From Taibaiella sp. (GTDB lineage: Bacteria > Bacteroidota > Bacteroidia > Chitinophagales > Chitinophagaceae), in contig JACDGL010000005.1 of assembly GCA_013815385.1 (NCBI GenBank), positions 162,117-226,116 on the forward strand: a stretch of 64,000 nucleotides of DNA, written 5' to 3'. Positions 1 through 8,145 of this stretch are shown one piece after another. Both the position numbers and the translations under genes were made by a program. Numbering within the stretch: the stretch's first letter is position 1; each line of letters opens with the position of its first letter. Below the pieces are notes generated by a model that was not told the DNA's origin, made no database searches, and worked only from the letters and a program-made list of their open reading frames with translations.

Positions 1-1241
1 TTTATAGCAGGAAACTTACCCGATATTTCCAGTATTAACCCTCCGAGAGAGTCACTTTCACCACGTATATTTTCGAAGGTATCCGATGGAATGCCTATTA
101 CCCTGCATACATCGTTTATAAGCGTTTTCCCCTCAAAAATGTAGTTGTGGTCATCTATTTTCTTATAGTTCAGATCCTCTTCGTCAAATTCATCCTTTAT
201 CTCGCCTATTATTTCTTCCATTATATCTTCCAGGGTCACTATGCCCGATGTGCCGCCAAATTCATCTACTACCACAGCCAGGTGTATCCTTTTTTGCTGA
301 AATTCATGCAACAGGTCTTCTATCAGCTTATTCTCGTGTACAAAATAGGCAGGCCTTACCAGGGCATGCCAGGCAAAGCTGTCTTCTTCGGTATGGGGCA
401 GAAAATCTTTTGTATGTATCATACCCGCTATCTTATCCAGACTTTCTTTATATACCGGCAATCGCGAATACCCTACTTCTATACAGTGTGCCTGCACTTC
501 AGGGAAAGTCATTTCATAATTCAGTCCGCTTACATCCAGGCGGGTACGCATTATCTGGCGGGCAGTTATATTGCCAAATTTCAGTATGCCTTTAAAGATG
601 TTTACTTCTTCTCTTGTGGCAGTATGCCCTACAGTTAGTTCTATGGCATGCTCAAAATCCTCCGAGCTTATTCCGTTATTCGTTTTGCTTCCCAGTCGTC
701 CTTCTATATAAGTGGTAGATGATACCAGCATCCTACTGATCGGGTTAAAAACCCGCATCAGTATTTTTAACGCCGGAGCAGAAAACAGCGCCATTCGCAG
801 GTTATTCTGTGTTGCATATACTTTGGGCAGTACCTCTCCAAATAATACGAGCAGGAAGGTAACTACAACCACTTGTATGATGAAAGACATCACAGCGCTA
901 ATGTTAGGACTTATCAACTGCGAGACAAGTACGTTAGTTGTAATTACTATTGCGATGTTTATAAAATTGTTTGCTACCAGTATGGTAGCCAACAGCATCT
1001 TTGGATGATCCAGCAGGGCTACAGCATGTCGGGCGCTGGGTTTTTCCTTGGTCTTCAGATAATTGATATCCTTTGCTGTCAGGGAAAAATAAGCGGTTTC
1101 AGCACCAGCGGTTATTGCTGTCATCAGCAGTAACGCCAGTATGATCATTATTAATATGGTGACATTAGAGGGTGATATGGCAGTAGCAGCCTGTAGTAGT
1201 AATGTGGTAATATTTGTCCCGCCTTCCGGTATGCTTTCCAA
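1..1241 (-). CDS. gldE: GldE, gliding motility-associated CNNM/CBS-domain membrane protein (C-terminus outside window)
   Basis: I translated this frame by hand because it runs off the left edge of the window. It has an N-terminal CNNM-type membrane domain with hydrophobic segments around residues 28-50 and 85-135 and the motif FGEVLPKVYA. A CBS pair follows (RQIMRTRLDV; VVVDEFGGTSGIVTLEDIMEE), then the start of a CorC/HlyC transporter-associated domain. The family resembles Mg/Co efflux proteins; in Bacteroidota it is GldE, tied to gliding and T9SS. It is the third gene of a mutY-ssb-gldE run, an order common in the phylum and usually followed by gldD. The start is taken as TTG at 1241, preceded by AAAGGAAC, because the frame is closed by a TGA 27 bases upstream (1266-1268) and an internal ATG at 1148 would cut into the first membrane helix. 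Confidence 0.87.
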   Translation of the reverse strand, partial: MESIPEGGTNITTLLLQAATAISPSNVTILIMIILALLLMTAITAGAETAYFSLTAKDINYLKTKEKPSARHAVALLDHPKMLLATILVANNFINIAIVITTNVLVSQLISPNISAVMSFIIQVVVVTFLLVLFGEVLPKVYATQNNLRMALFSAPALKILMRVFNPISRMLVSSTTYIEGRLGSKTNNGISSEDFEHAIELTVGHTATREEVNIFKGILKFGNITARQIMRTRLDVSGLNYEMTFPEVQAHCIEVGYSRLPVYKESLDKIAGMIHTKDFLPHTEEDSFAWHALVRPAYFVHENKLIEDLLHEFQQKRIHLAVVVDEFGGTSGIVTLEDIMEEIIGEIKDEFDEEDLNYKKIDDHNYIFEGKTLINDVCRVIGIPSDTFENIRGESDSLGGLILEISGKFPAI

Positions 1242-1332
1242 GTTCCTTTGCTTTTGATGAAATCAAAATTAAAAAAAGGAAAGATATCTTTAAAAGAGTT
1301 CTTTCCTTTCAATAAAGATATAACATAAAACC

Positions 1333-1785
1333 CTAAAACGGCAGATCATCTTTTAAAGGATTACTAGTTGTACCTGCATCATAATTCATATCAGGCGATG
1401 TTAAGGTGGTAGTCTCATGAGTATCGGTATTTCCCGCAGTATGCTCTCCTTCTTTACGCTTATCAAGCATTACAAGGTTGTCACCCACTATTTCTGTACT
1501 GAAGCGCCGGTTTTTGTCTTTATCTTCCCAATTACGGGTCCTTAAGCGCCCCTCTATAAATACCAGGCTGCCTTTGTGCAGGTACTTCTGGGCCAGGTCA
1601 GCAAGGCCACGCCACAGCACTACAGTATGCCATTCGGTCTGCGATATCAGATTTCCGTTCTTATCTTTAAAAGTCTCCGTTGTTGCCAGTGGAAATTTAG
1701 CTACAGCTATATTCCCTTCCAGGTGTTGAAGATCAGGATCTTTTCCCAGGTTACCTATAAGTACCACTCTGTTAACACCTCTCAT
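1333..1785 (-). CDS. ssb: Single-stranded DNA-binding protein SSB
   Basis: This 150-residue protein has an N-terminal OB fold (MRGVNRVVLIGNLGKDPDL, then WHTVVLWRGLADLAQKYL and GSLVFIEGRLRTRNWEDKD) over about residues 1-108. A variable acidic linker leads to the C-terminal tip DDLPF, the partner-docking tail seen in Bacteroidota SSB. It coats single-stranded DNA in replication, repair and recombination. The gene lies 45 bases after mutY and 91 bases before gldE on the same strand, so the three are probably co-transcribed. Length and motifs are normal for the family and nothing looks broken. Confidence 0.95.
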   Translation of the reverse strand: MRGVNRVVLIGNLGKDPDLQHLEGNIAVAKFPLATTETFKDKNGNLISQTEWHTVVLWRGLADLAQKYLHKGSLVFIEGRLRTRNWEDKDKNRRFSTEIVGDNLVMLDKRKEGEHTAGNTDTHETTTLTSPDMNYDAGTTSNPLKDDLPF

Positions 1786-1830
1786 AGAACAAATTTTTTC
1801 AATTGATTAAAAATTATAAGCTATCGGCTT

Positions 1831-2904
1831 TTAAAAGTAAAAATTATTTTCTAAAAAAGAAAGCACAGTTTTGGGGAATGCATACTTTTTTAGAGCGGTA
1901 ATTTTCACCCATTTGCCATCCTTACTAGCTATATCCAGCTCATTTTCGTATCGTATTGAGAAAAAGTGCGTTTCGATCAATTGGTGTGTGAGCCTTTGCT
2001 TTACAGTGCCTTTATATTCTGGTAACGCAACGGTTCTTAACGCTGCAAACTCAGGATGTACCAACAATGCTTTTGCATTTAATTTTTCACTGTTTTCTAT
2101 CAGTAAGGGCTCGTACAGGTTTTCCCATATCCCCTTACCTGTACGTTTATGTATCCATAGCTTATCGCCGGTATGCAGCAGCAGGTAATGAAAATACCGG
2201 TTTTTTACAGTTGTTTTTTTGCTTCTTACAGGCAATAGTTCTGTCAATCCTTCATGCAGTGCCACACAATATTTGCTTACCGGGCATTCAGGGCATTTGG
2301 GGTTCGCCGGTGTGCACACAGTAGCGCCAAGGTCCATTATAGCCTGGTTGTAGCTGCCACTATCCTTTTTATTAAGTAATCTGTCCGCATTTTGGGCAAA
2401 GAGTTTTTTTCCTTCTGTAGTATCGTATGGGGTCTCTATACCCAGGTACCTTGCCAGCACCCTGTATACATTACCATCTGTTACTGCGTGGGGCGACCCA
2501 TAAGCAAAGGAAGCAATTGCTGCGGCAGTATAAGGCCCTATACCTTTCAGCAAAAGCAAGCCTTCATACGTATCAGGAAACACTCCATTCAATTCATCAC
2601 TTATATACTTTGCCGTTGCCAGCAGGTTTTTGCAGCGGTTGTAGTAACCAAGGCCTTGCCATAGCCTGTATACTTCTTCCTCATTGGCCTGTGCCAGCTT
2701 TTTTACATTTGGGTAGTCTTCTGTAAATCTCAGGTAATAGGGCAGCCCCTGTAATGCCCGAGTTTGCTGCAGTAATATCTCCGAAAGCCATATCCTATAG
2801 GGGTCTTTTTCATTTTTCCACGGCAGGCTCCTGTCATTCACAGTTTTATGCCACGCTACCAGTTCTTTAGTGAAGTATCTGGCTTTTTGCTCTTCCGGTT
2901 TCAT
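1831..2904 (-). CDS. mutY: A/G-specific adenine glycosylase MutY
   Basis: This 357-residue enzyme removes adenine mispaired with 8-oxoguanine in base-excision repair. The visible features are the catalytic Glu42 in SEILLQQT, the helix-hairpin-helix LKGIGPYTAAAI (about 119-130) and the catalytic Asp143 in TDGNVYRVLAR. A [4Fe-4S] loop has Cys197, 204, 207 and 213 with the standard C-x6-C-x2-C-x5-C spacing. The C-terminal third is the NUDIX-like 8-oxoG recognition domain. It is the first gene of the mutY-ssb-gldE run and diverges from the LysE-family gene. Length is normal. Confidence 0.96.
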   Translation of the reverse strand: MKPEEQKARYFTKELVAWHKTVNDRSLPWKNEKDPYRIWLSEILLQQTRALQGLPYYLRFTEDYPNVKKLAQANEEEVYRLWQGLGYYNRCKNLLATAKYISDELNGVFPDTYEGLLLLKGIGPYTAAAIASFAYGSPHAVTDGNVYRVLARYLGIETPYDTTEGKKLFAQNADRLLNKKDSGSYNQAIMDLGATVCTPANPKCPECPVSKYCVALHEGLTELLPVRSKKTTVKNRYFHYLLLHTGDKLWIHKRTGKGIWENLYEPLLIENSEKLNAKALLVHPEFAALRTVALPEYKGTVKQRLTHQLIETHFFSIRYENELDIASKDGKWVKITALKKYAFPKTVLSFLENNFYF

Positions 2905-3025
2905 GTTATCGCAAGATACACAGAGTACTATTATAGTTCTCTTACCTGTAGGATAACATTAAAGACATATTTTCAATTTTACACTTATTGGCCTGATTTT
3001 ATCCAATCAACTATTTTGCCTTAAC

Positions 3026-3733
3026 TTGCCACCCATGCATGTGCATTTCATAGATGCTGTAGTAAAAGGTCTACTGCTTGGCCTTTTCATGGCTGTTTCT
3101 GTAGGGCCTACTCTTTTTGCAGTTATTAAATACAGCCTTAACCTTAGTTACAAGGCAGGGCTTACTTTCGTGTTAGGTGTTTCCCTGAGTGATATATTGT
3201 ATGTTACTGTCGCCAACCTCGCAGCATCCTGGCTAAAGTATCTGGAATCTTATGAGCGTTCTATAGCTTATGGCGGTGCTACAGTGCTGATGGTAGTGGG
3301 CTTGGCCGGCTTTATCAAAAAACAAAAGCCTAAAAGGCCATCTAAGATACCGATCACTATAACGGGTGGGCATTATTTCAAGATATTCTTAAGTGGCTTT
3401 CTGGTCAATACACTTAATCCCGGCGCTTTTATTACCTGGCTTGGGGCAGTTACCCTTACTGCAAATACACCCCCTTTTTATCGTATCCTGCTTTTTGGCA
3501 CCTGCCTTACTATCATATTAAGCATAGATTTTTCAAAAGTATTTCTTGCGGATAGGATAAAGAGGCTGCTCACATTAAGGCGCATTATATTTCTGCATAA
3601 ATTTTCGGCAGCCTGCCTTTTCCTTATAGGGGCCGCATTATTCGTCAGCACTGCTTTTAATGTACAATTCAAAAGCCCCGGTGGCGGTAATAAAATGGAT
3701 AATATTTTATCTAAGCAATCGGCGGTGCGGTAG
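3026..3733 (+). CDS. LysE/ArgO-family amino-acid exporter
   Basis: This 235-residue inner-membrane protein has about six hydrophobic segments and the LysE-family N-terminus (GLLLGLFMAVSVGPTLFAVI, with a conserved GP in the first helix). A second conserved region reads GFLVNTLNPGAFITWLGAV, the usual N-P-x-x-x-x-W segment. The family exports amino acids or related small molecules; the substrate cannot be read from sequence. The start may be ATG 3026 or the next ATG at 3035. It is divergent from mutY and followed 31 bases later by the purF-like gene, which has its own -7-like element. Confidence 0.82.
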   Translation: MPPMHVHFIDAVVKGLLLGLFMAVSVGPTLFAVIKYSLNLSYKAGLTFVLGVSLSDILYVTVANLAASWLKYLESYERSIAYGGATVLMVVGLAGFIKKQKPKRPSKIPITITGGHYFKIFLSGFLVNTLNPGAFITWLGAVTLTANTPPFYRILLFGTCLTIILSIDFSKVFLADRIKRLLTLRRIIFLHKFSAACLFLIGAALFVSTAFNVQFKSPGGGNKMDNILSKQSAVR

Positions 3734-3749
3734 GTAAGCAACCCTTTAC

Positions 3750-3757
3750 TATCTTTG
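3750..3757 (+). promoter_or_regulatory. -7-like promoter element for the purF-like gene
   Basis: TATCTTTG matches the Bacteroidota -7 consensus TAnnTTTG exactly and ends 8 bases before the ATG at 3765. No clear TTTG box is visible at the expected -33 distance. If the promoter is real, the transcript is nearly leaderless. Confidence 0.4.
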
Positions 3758-3764
3758 CACCCTC

Positions 3765-5612
3765 ATGTCTGATGCCATACACCACGAATGTGGGCTTGCA
3801 TACATCCGCCTGCTCAAACCTCTTGCATACTACCACCGCAAACACGGTACCGCTTTTTACGGCCTTAATAAATTGTACCTGCTTATGGAAAAGCAGCACA
3901 ACAGAGGGCAGGATGGTGCCGGTATTGCTACGGTAAAGCTGAATATAGAACCGGGACACCAGTTTATGCACCGGCTGCGCATCAGCGGGCCGCAGGCAAT
4001 TGCACAGATATTCCAGAATGTACAGCATGAGGTCGGTGATCTTGAAAAAATGTATCCTGAAATAAGGCAGTATCCGGGTCTTCTTAAGGGCTATTTGCGC
4101 TTTATGGGCGAGGTGCTGATGGGGCACCTCCGCTATGGTACACAGGGCAGGAACAATGTAGAGTTTTGCCATCCCTTCATCAAAGCGGATATTAACCCTA
4201 CTCGAAATCTTGCTATGGCAGGCAATTTTAACCTGGTAAATACAGACCAGTTATTTGCCCTGCTCGACGAGCATCCTAATACTACCCTGCGCGAAAGCGA
4301 TCTGGGTGCTATGATAGAGACTATCCACTATTATCTGTGCCTTGCTGATGATACAGACCCGGGATCACTGAATGTAGAGGGCGCATTAAAACAAGCCACT
4401 ACCCACTTTGATGGGGGTTACGTTTTCGGCGGCCTTATAGGCAATGGAGATAGCTTCGTAATGCGAGATCCGAATGGTATTCGCCCTGCTTATTATTATG
4501 TAAGCGATGATGTGGTTGTTGCTGCATCAGAGCGGCCGGCCATCATGACGTCCTTTAATGTATCGCAGGATGAAGTAAAAGAATTACTACCGGGGCACGC
4601 CATCATTACAAAGGCGGATGGCACCTTCCGTGATGTGCAAATATTAGCGCCGCGAGAGCTTAAGGCCTGTAGCTTCGAACGCATTTACTTCAGCCGCGGT
4701 AGCGATGCAGATATTTATCGCGAACGTATGCAACTTGGCCGCAACCTGGCGCCTAAGGTGCTGGATGCTGTACAAAACGACCTAAAGAATACTATAGTTT
4801 CGTTTATACCCAACACTGCAGAGATCGCATTCTATGGCCTTATAAAAGGACTGGAAGATTACCTGCAGAAGATAAAACTGCAACGCATACTGGCCCGCCG
4901 CCACGAGATAACTGAAGAGGAACTTAGTGAATTGATAAGTCGTAGGGTGCATATAGAGAAGATCGCCATTAAAGACGTTAAAATGCGCACATTCATTACA
5001 GAGGATGCTGCGCGTAATGAAATGGTACAGCACGTTTATGATATTACTTATGGCACTGTAAAGAAAGATATAGATACGCTGGTAGTTATTGATGATTCCA
5101 TTGTACGGGGCACTACACTGCGCGAGAGTATCATTAAAATGCTTGACAGGCTACATCCTAAACGCATTATCATCGTTTCTTCTGCTCCGCAGATACGCTA
5201 TCCTGATTGCTATGGGATAGACATGAGCCGTATAGGCGATTTTATTGCTTTCCAGGCAGCGGTAGCTTTACTAAAGGATAAAGGGATGAGTGAAAAGCTT
5301 AATGAAACTTACAAAAAATGTAAGAAAGCAGAGTTGGCCGGCCAGCTTCACGAACGCAATTTTGTACAGGCAGTATATGAGCCATTCACGGCTGAGGAAG
5401 TAAGCGCTAAAATTGCTGAGATGCTGTGCCCGTCTGATATAAAAGCGACGGTAGATATTATATACCAGTCATTGGAAGGATTGTACGATGCTTGCCCTAA
5501 TAATAAGGGCGATTGGTATTTCACCGGCAACTACCCTACACCGGGTGGTAACCGGGTTGCTAACCGGGCATTTATGAATTATATGGAGCAAAAAGAAGGC
5601 AGGGGATATTAA
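3765..5612 (+). CDS. Amidophosphoribosyltransferase-like protein (PurF family, long Bacteroidota form)
   Basis: This 615-residue protein is homologous to glutamine PRPP amidotransferase, the first step of purine synthesis. The class II glutaminase nucleophile is expected to be Cys9 in HECGLAYIR, so an eight-residue propeptide would have to be removed. Glutaminase motifs NRGQDGAGI, MGHLRYGTQG and AMAGNFNLVN follow, then DPNGIRPAYYY. The phosphoribosyltransferase PRPP loop VVIDDSIVRGTTLRES lies near residues 441-456. It is longer than the roughly 470-500 residues of classical PurF, with an insertion before NRGQDGAG and a C-terminal extension; this long form is known in Bacteroidota. Whether it is the only PurF in the genome cannot be seen here. 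Confidence 0.85.
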   Translation: MSDAIHHECGLAYIRLLKPLAYYHRKHGTAFYGLNKLYLLMEKQHNRGQDGAGIATVKLNIEPGHQFMHRLRISGPQAIAQIFQNVQHEVGDLEKMYPEIRQYPGLLKGYLRFMGEVLMGHLRYGTQGRNNVEFCHPFIKADINPTRNLAMAGNFNLVNTDQLFALLDEHPNTTLRESDLGAMIETIHYYLCLADDTDPGSLNVEGALKQATTHFDGGYVFGGLIGNGDSFVMRDPNGIRPAYYYVSDDVVVAASERPAIMTSFNVSQDEVKELLPGHAIITKADGTFRDVQILAPRELKACSFERIYFSRGSDADIYRERMQLGRNLAPKVLDAVQNDLKNTIVSFIPNTAEIAFYGLIKGLEDYLQKIKLQRILARRHEITEEELSELISRRVHIEKIAIKDVKMRTFITEDAARNEMVQHVYDITYGTVKKDIDTLVVIDDSIVRGTTLRESIIKMLDRLHPKRIIIVSSAPQIRYPDCYGIDMSRIGDFIAFQAAVALLKDKGMSEKLNETYKKCKKAELAGQLHERNFVQAVYEPFTAEEVSAKIAEMLCPSDIKATVDIIYQSLEGLYDACPNNKGDWYFTGNYPTPGGNRVANRAFMNYMEQKEGRGY

Positions 5613-5671
5613 TTCGTCTTTCGTATTTTCCGGGTTTGATTTTGTAAAGCATATTTTATAATATCGTACCT

Positions 5672-7186
5672 GTGCCCTCATTCATTAAAAACCCTTCAAA
5701 ATTTCTTAGGGTCATTACTATCCTTACACTGGCATTTATGCTGTGTTGCGGATTGGCAATGGTCATCTTCCCTATAAAACCATTTTGGGTAGATGAATGG
5801 CGCATCATTTACAACCTCAAGTTCAGGACACCGGGTATGCTGTGGGGCACACTTGAATATATGCAGCAATTCCCCCGCGTTTATCTGCATATATTTAAAT
5901 GGTTCACTTCCCTATTCAATTATAGTTATACCTCATTAAGGCTGCCGTCATTCCTCGTGGCTGTATGCACTGTACTATTATGCTGGCGGCTAATGACCCG
6001 GTTATATCCGCCACAAAATATATTCAGATACCTCTTCATCCTGGTACTGGTATCTGCATTTCCATTTACAGAATACTTTATACAGGTAAAGCAATACTCA
6101 ATGGAGATATTTCTGAGCCTTGTGGCTATATGGCAGTTACTTACCTTATTAAATATTCCCGCCGGTGGCATAAAGCCATTCACTTTTTTGTTGCTATGCC
6201 TCACATTTGCGGCAGCGCCCTTTTTTAGTTATACCTACCCTATTGTTGTTGCCCCCATTTACTGTGTTATAGCGTTGCGGCTTATATTTCTGTATAGGTC
6301 AGAGACACCCAGTAAAATAAAAAGCATTGCATTAATGTTGCTCCCTTTGCTGCTGTGCGCAATAAGTATTTATTTCTTTTACCTCCACGATGTAAAGCAG
6401 GTAATGGCAGACCCAGGCATGAAGGATTTCTGGGGATTTGCGTACATGCACGGCTTTGAACCAGGGAAATTCGCAATAAATGTTTACCAAATTTTTTCAG
6501 AAGTAGGGTCGGGCGATCTGTTTGCCATCATCTTTGGTATAGTAGGACTTTCTGCATTTTTCTTTACTATCTGGCGCACTGTTACCTCCGTAACTAAAGG
6601 CTTCCCAAATGAAAATGAATACATAAGGTGCTATGCAATTTTAATGATAATAGTGGTTCTCAGCTTGTTTTCTGCAGGGGTATTGCCTATCGAATCCAGG
6701 CTCATTGCATTTACCATACCATCTATCCTGGTAATGATCATTTATTTGTTGCATCATATGCATCAAACAGTAAAGCTGAGGCTCGCCTCTATTATTATAG
6801 CAACTATACTATACCTTGGCGTTACCGGCAATGTCTTTACTACTTATATCACAGAGATGTACGGATCTGAGCATTATAAGAAGCTTACTATATACAGGAA
6901 CACAGAGAAAGCGATCATCTACGCACAGGCGCATAATATGCCTATACTCATAACGCCGTATATCTCCTATCCCTATGAAAACAGCTGGGATTACCCCTCA
7001 CATGATATGCTGCCCGGCAACTGGATACTGAAGGCCTACCCTGCCTACAATGCCCGGCAGGCCTTGCCTGTATATCCTATACCTACCCTGGCCAATGCGG
7101 GGAAATGTTTTATAACCCTGCCTCCTCAGATACAGCAGGTGATGGCGGGTGATGGCAATACCTACCATATACTTGTGCGCCAATAG
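5672..7186 (+). CDS. GT-C (ArnT/PMT-like) membrane glycosyltransferase candidate
   Basis: This 504-residue polytopic protein has about ten or more hydrophobic segments. Just after the first helix it carries WVDEWRIIY (Asp41-Glu42), the position of the acidic motif that GT-C glycosyltransferases of the GT39/ArnT type use for catalysis. A second hint is the loop EYFIQVKQYSMEIFLSL. Such enzymes move a sugar from a lipid-linked donor to a lipid or protein outside the membrane; the substrate is unknown. The start is GTG at 5672, the only one before the first helix. The stop is separated by one base from the end of the SET gene on the other strand. No transfer signs. Confidence 0.6.
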   Translation: MPSFIKNPSKFLRVITILTLAFMLCCGLAMVIFPIKPFWVDEWRIIYNLKFRTPGMLWGTLEYMQQFPRVYLHIFKWFTSLFNYSYTSLRLPSFLVAVCTVLLCWRLMTRLYPPQNIFRYLFILVLVSAFPFTEYFIQVKQYSMEIFLSLVAIWQLLTLLNIPAGGIKPFTFLLLCLTFAAAPFFSYTYPIVVAPIYCVIALRLIFLYRSETPSKIKSIALMLLPLLLCAISIYFFYLHDVKQVMADPGMKDFWGFAYMHGFEPGKFAINVYQIFSEVGSGDLFAIIFGIVGLSAFFFTIWRTVTSVTKGFPNENEYIRCYAILMIIVVLSLFSAGVLPIESRLIAFTIPSILVMIIYLLHHMHQTVKLRLASIIIATILYLGVTGNVFTTYITEMYGSEHYKKLTIYRNTEKAIIYAQAHNMPILITPYISYPYENSWDYPSHDMLPGNWILKAYPAYNARQALPVYPIPTLANAGKCFITLPPQIQQVMAGDGNTYHILVRQ

Positions 7187-7187
7187 A

Positions 7188-7607
7188 TCATTCTTTCACA
7201 TCAAACCAGACCGGTTTTTCATCATTCCAGTCGCCGTTATAATTTATGGTCAGCTCTTCTTCCTCGGCTATATCCCTTACTGTCTTTATCTGCATCATTT
7301 CACTTTCGTAGTCCATAAAGTACTCGCAGTTGGATGAGTAGGAGTGGTTGTAGATAGGGATGTGGCCCAGTGCCATACAGCACATAAGCGCTCCATCGGG
7401 CTTCCATTCAAAGATATAATCGTGCAGCAATGTCTTGTCCAGCAGGGGTCTTTCTTCAGGGGTCATTACTATCACCGGGGCTTCTTCCACAATAGTATCA
7501 GCAGGTATAGCGCTGGTTGTAAATATTCCCCGCCCTTTGTTATCAGTGGTTTTTATATATAGATCAGGATGGATCACCGGACAACATTTAATGGAAAATG
7601 CCCACAT
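7188..7607 (-). CDS. SET-domain protein (putative lysine methyltransferase)
   Basis: The 139-residue ORF is a small SET domain. It has an N-terminal GRGIFTTSAIPADTIVEE strand pair, the SAM and active-site motif IYNHSYSSNCEY (NHS at 87-89), and the C-terminal ELTINYNGDW ending in the conserved Y. SET proteins methylate lysine; bacterial targets are mostly unknown. There is no post-SET Cys cluster. The start is uncertain: the ATG at 7607 lies inside the loop of a hairpin (7594-7622), so an in-frame GTG at 7577 giving (M)IHPDLYIKT is a good alternative. The gene ends one base from the convergent GT-C gene. Confidence 0.8.
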   Translation of the reverse strand: MWAFSIKCCPVIHPDLYIKTTDNKGRGIFTTSAIPADTIVEEAPVIVMTPEERPLLDKTLLHDYIFEWKPDGALMCCMALGHIPIYNHSYSSNCEYFMDYESEMMQIKTVRDIAEEEELTINYNGDWNDEKPVWFDVKE

Positions 7608-7622
7608 AATGTGAGCATTTTC
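7594..7622 (-). terminator. Hairpin between rlpA and the SET gene
   Basis: The arms GAAAATGC (7594-7601) and GCATTTTC (7615-7622) enclose 13 bases. It lies just after rlpA in the direction of transcription. The T-run is only TTTT within the stem, so it may be a weak terminator or attenuator. The first possible SET start codon falls in the loop. Confidence 0.4.
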
Positions 7623-7647
7623 TTATGATTTATATCTGTTATTATTA

Positions 7648-8082
7648 TTATAACTGATTGGCAGGCGCTGTATCGGGTACTTCCCTTTGTGCAAGGATAC
7701 CTGTTTTTCCTTCTTCTTTAGTTACAATATCCACCTTTACGTTGGTGATACCGCGGTTCTTAAAGCCAAGCTGCTCTGCTGCTACTCGTGCCAGGTCTAT
7801 CAGGCGTGTGTTAGCGGCGTTCATGCGGTCATTGATACGAACATATACTACTTTACCATTGGTAAGGTTGGTCACCTTTACATAAGTGCCGAGGCGCAGT
7901 GTATTGCATGCTGCTGTAAAGTGGCCGTTGCTGAATACCTCGCCTGTAGCTGTTTTACGGCCTACAAACTTATCGTGGTAATAGCTGGCAATACCGCTTT
8001 TATCAACTGGTTTTGCTTCCTGCTGAGCCTGTGTTCCAAATGCTGTAATTAATAAAATAGTAGCTATTAATACCGACCTCAT
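7648..8082 (-). CDS. RlpA-family double-psi beta-barrel protein (septal ring lytic transglycosylase-like)
   Basis: This 144-residue protein has a cleavable signal peptide (MRSVLIATILLITAFGTQAQ). The RlpA double-psi barrel follows, with ASYYHDKFVGRKTATGEVFS and the catalytic-type segment VRINDRMNAANTRLIDLARVAAEQL. RlpA proteins cut peptidoglycan strands lacking stem peptides or act structurally at the septum. This short form has no SPOR domain, so septal targeting by denuded glycans is not evident. Periplasmic location is inferred from the signal peptide. It sits between the DEAD-box and SET genes on the same strand but with separate spacing. Confidence 0.86.
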   Translation of the reverse strand: MRSVLIATILLITAFGTQAQQEAKPVDKSGIASYYHDKFVGRKTATGEVFSNGHFTAACNTLRLGTYVKVTNLTNGKVVYVRINDRMNAANTRLIDLARVAAEQLGFKNRGITNVKVDIVTKEEGKTGILAQREVPDTAPANQL

Positions 8083-8145
8083 ACTCTATGCTTTTGATTC
8101 AGTGCAAATATAATAATAAACCATCAGACAACCTAACATATATTA

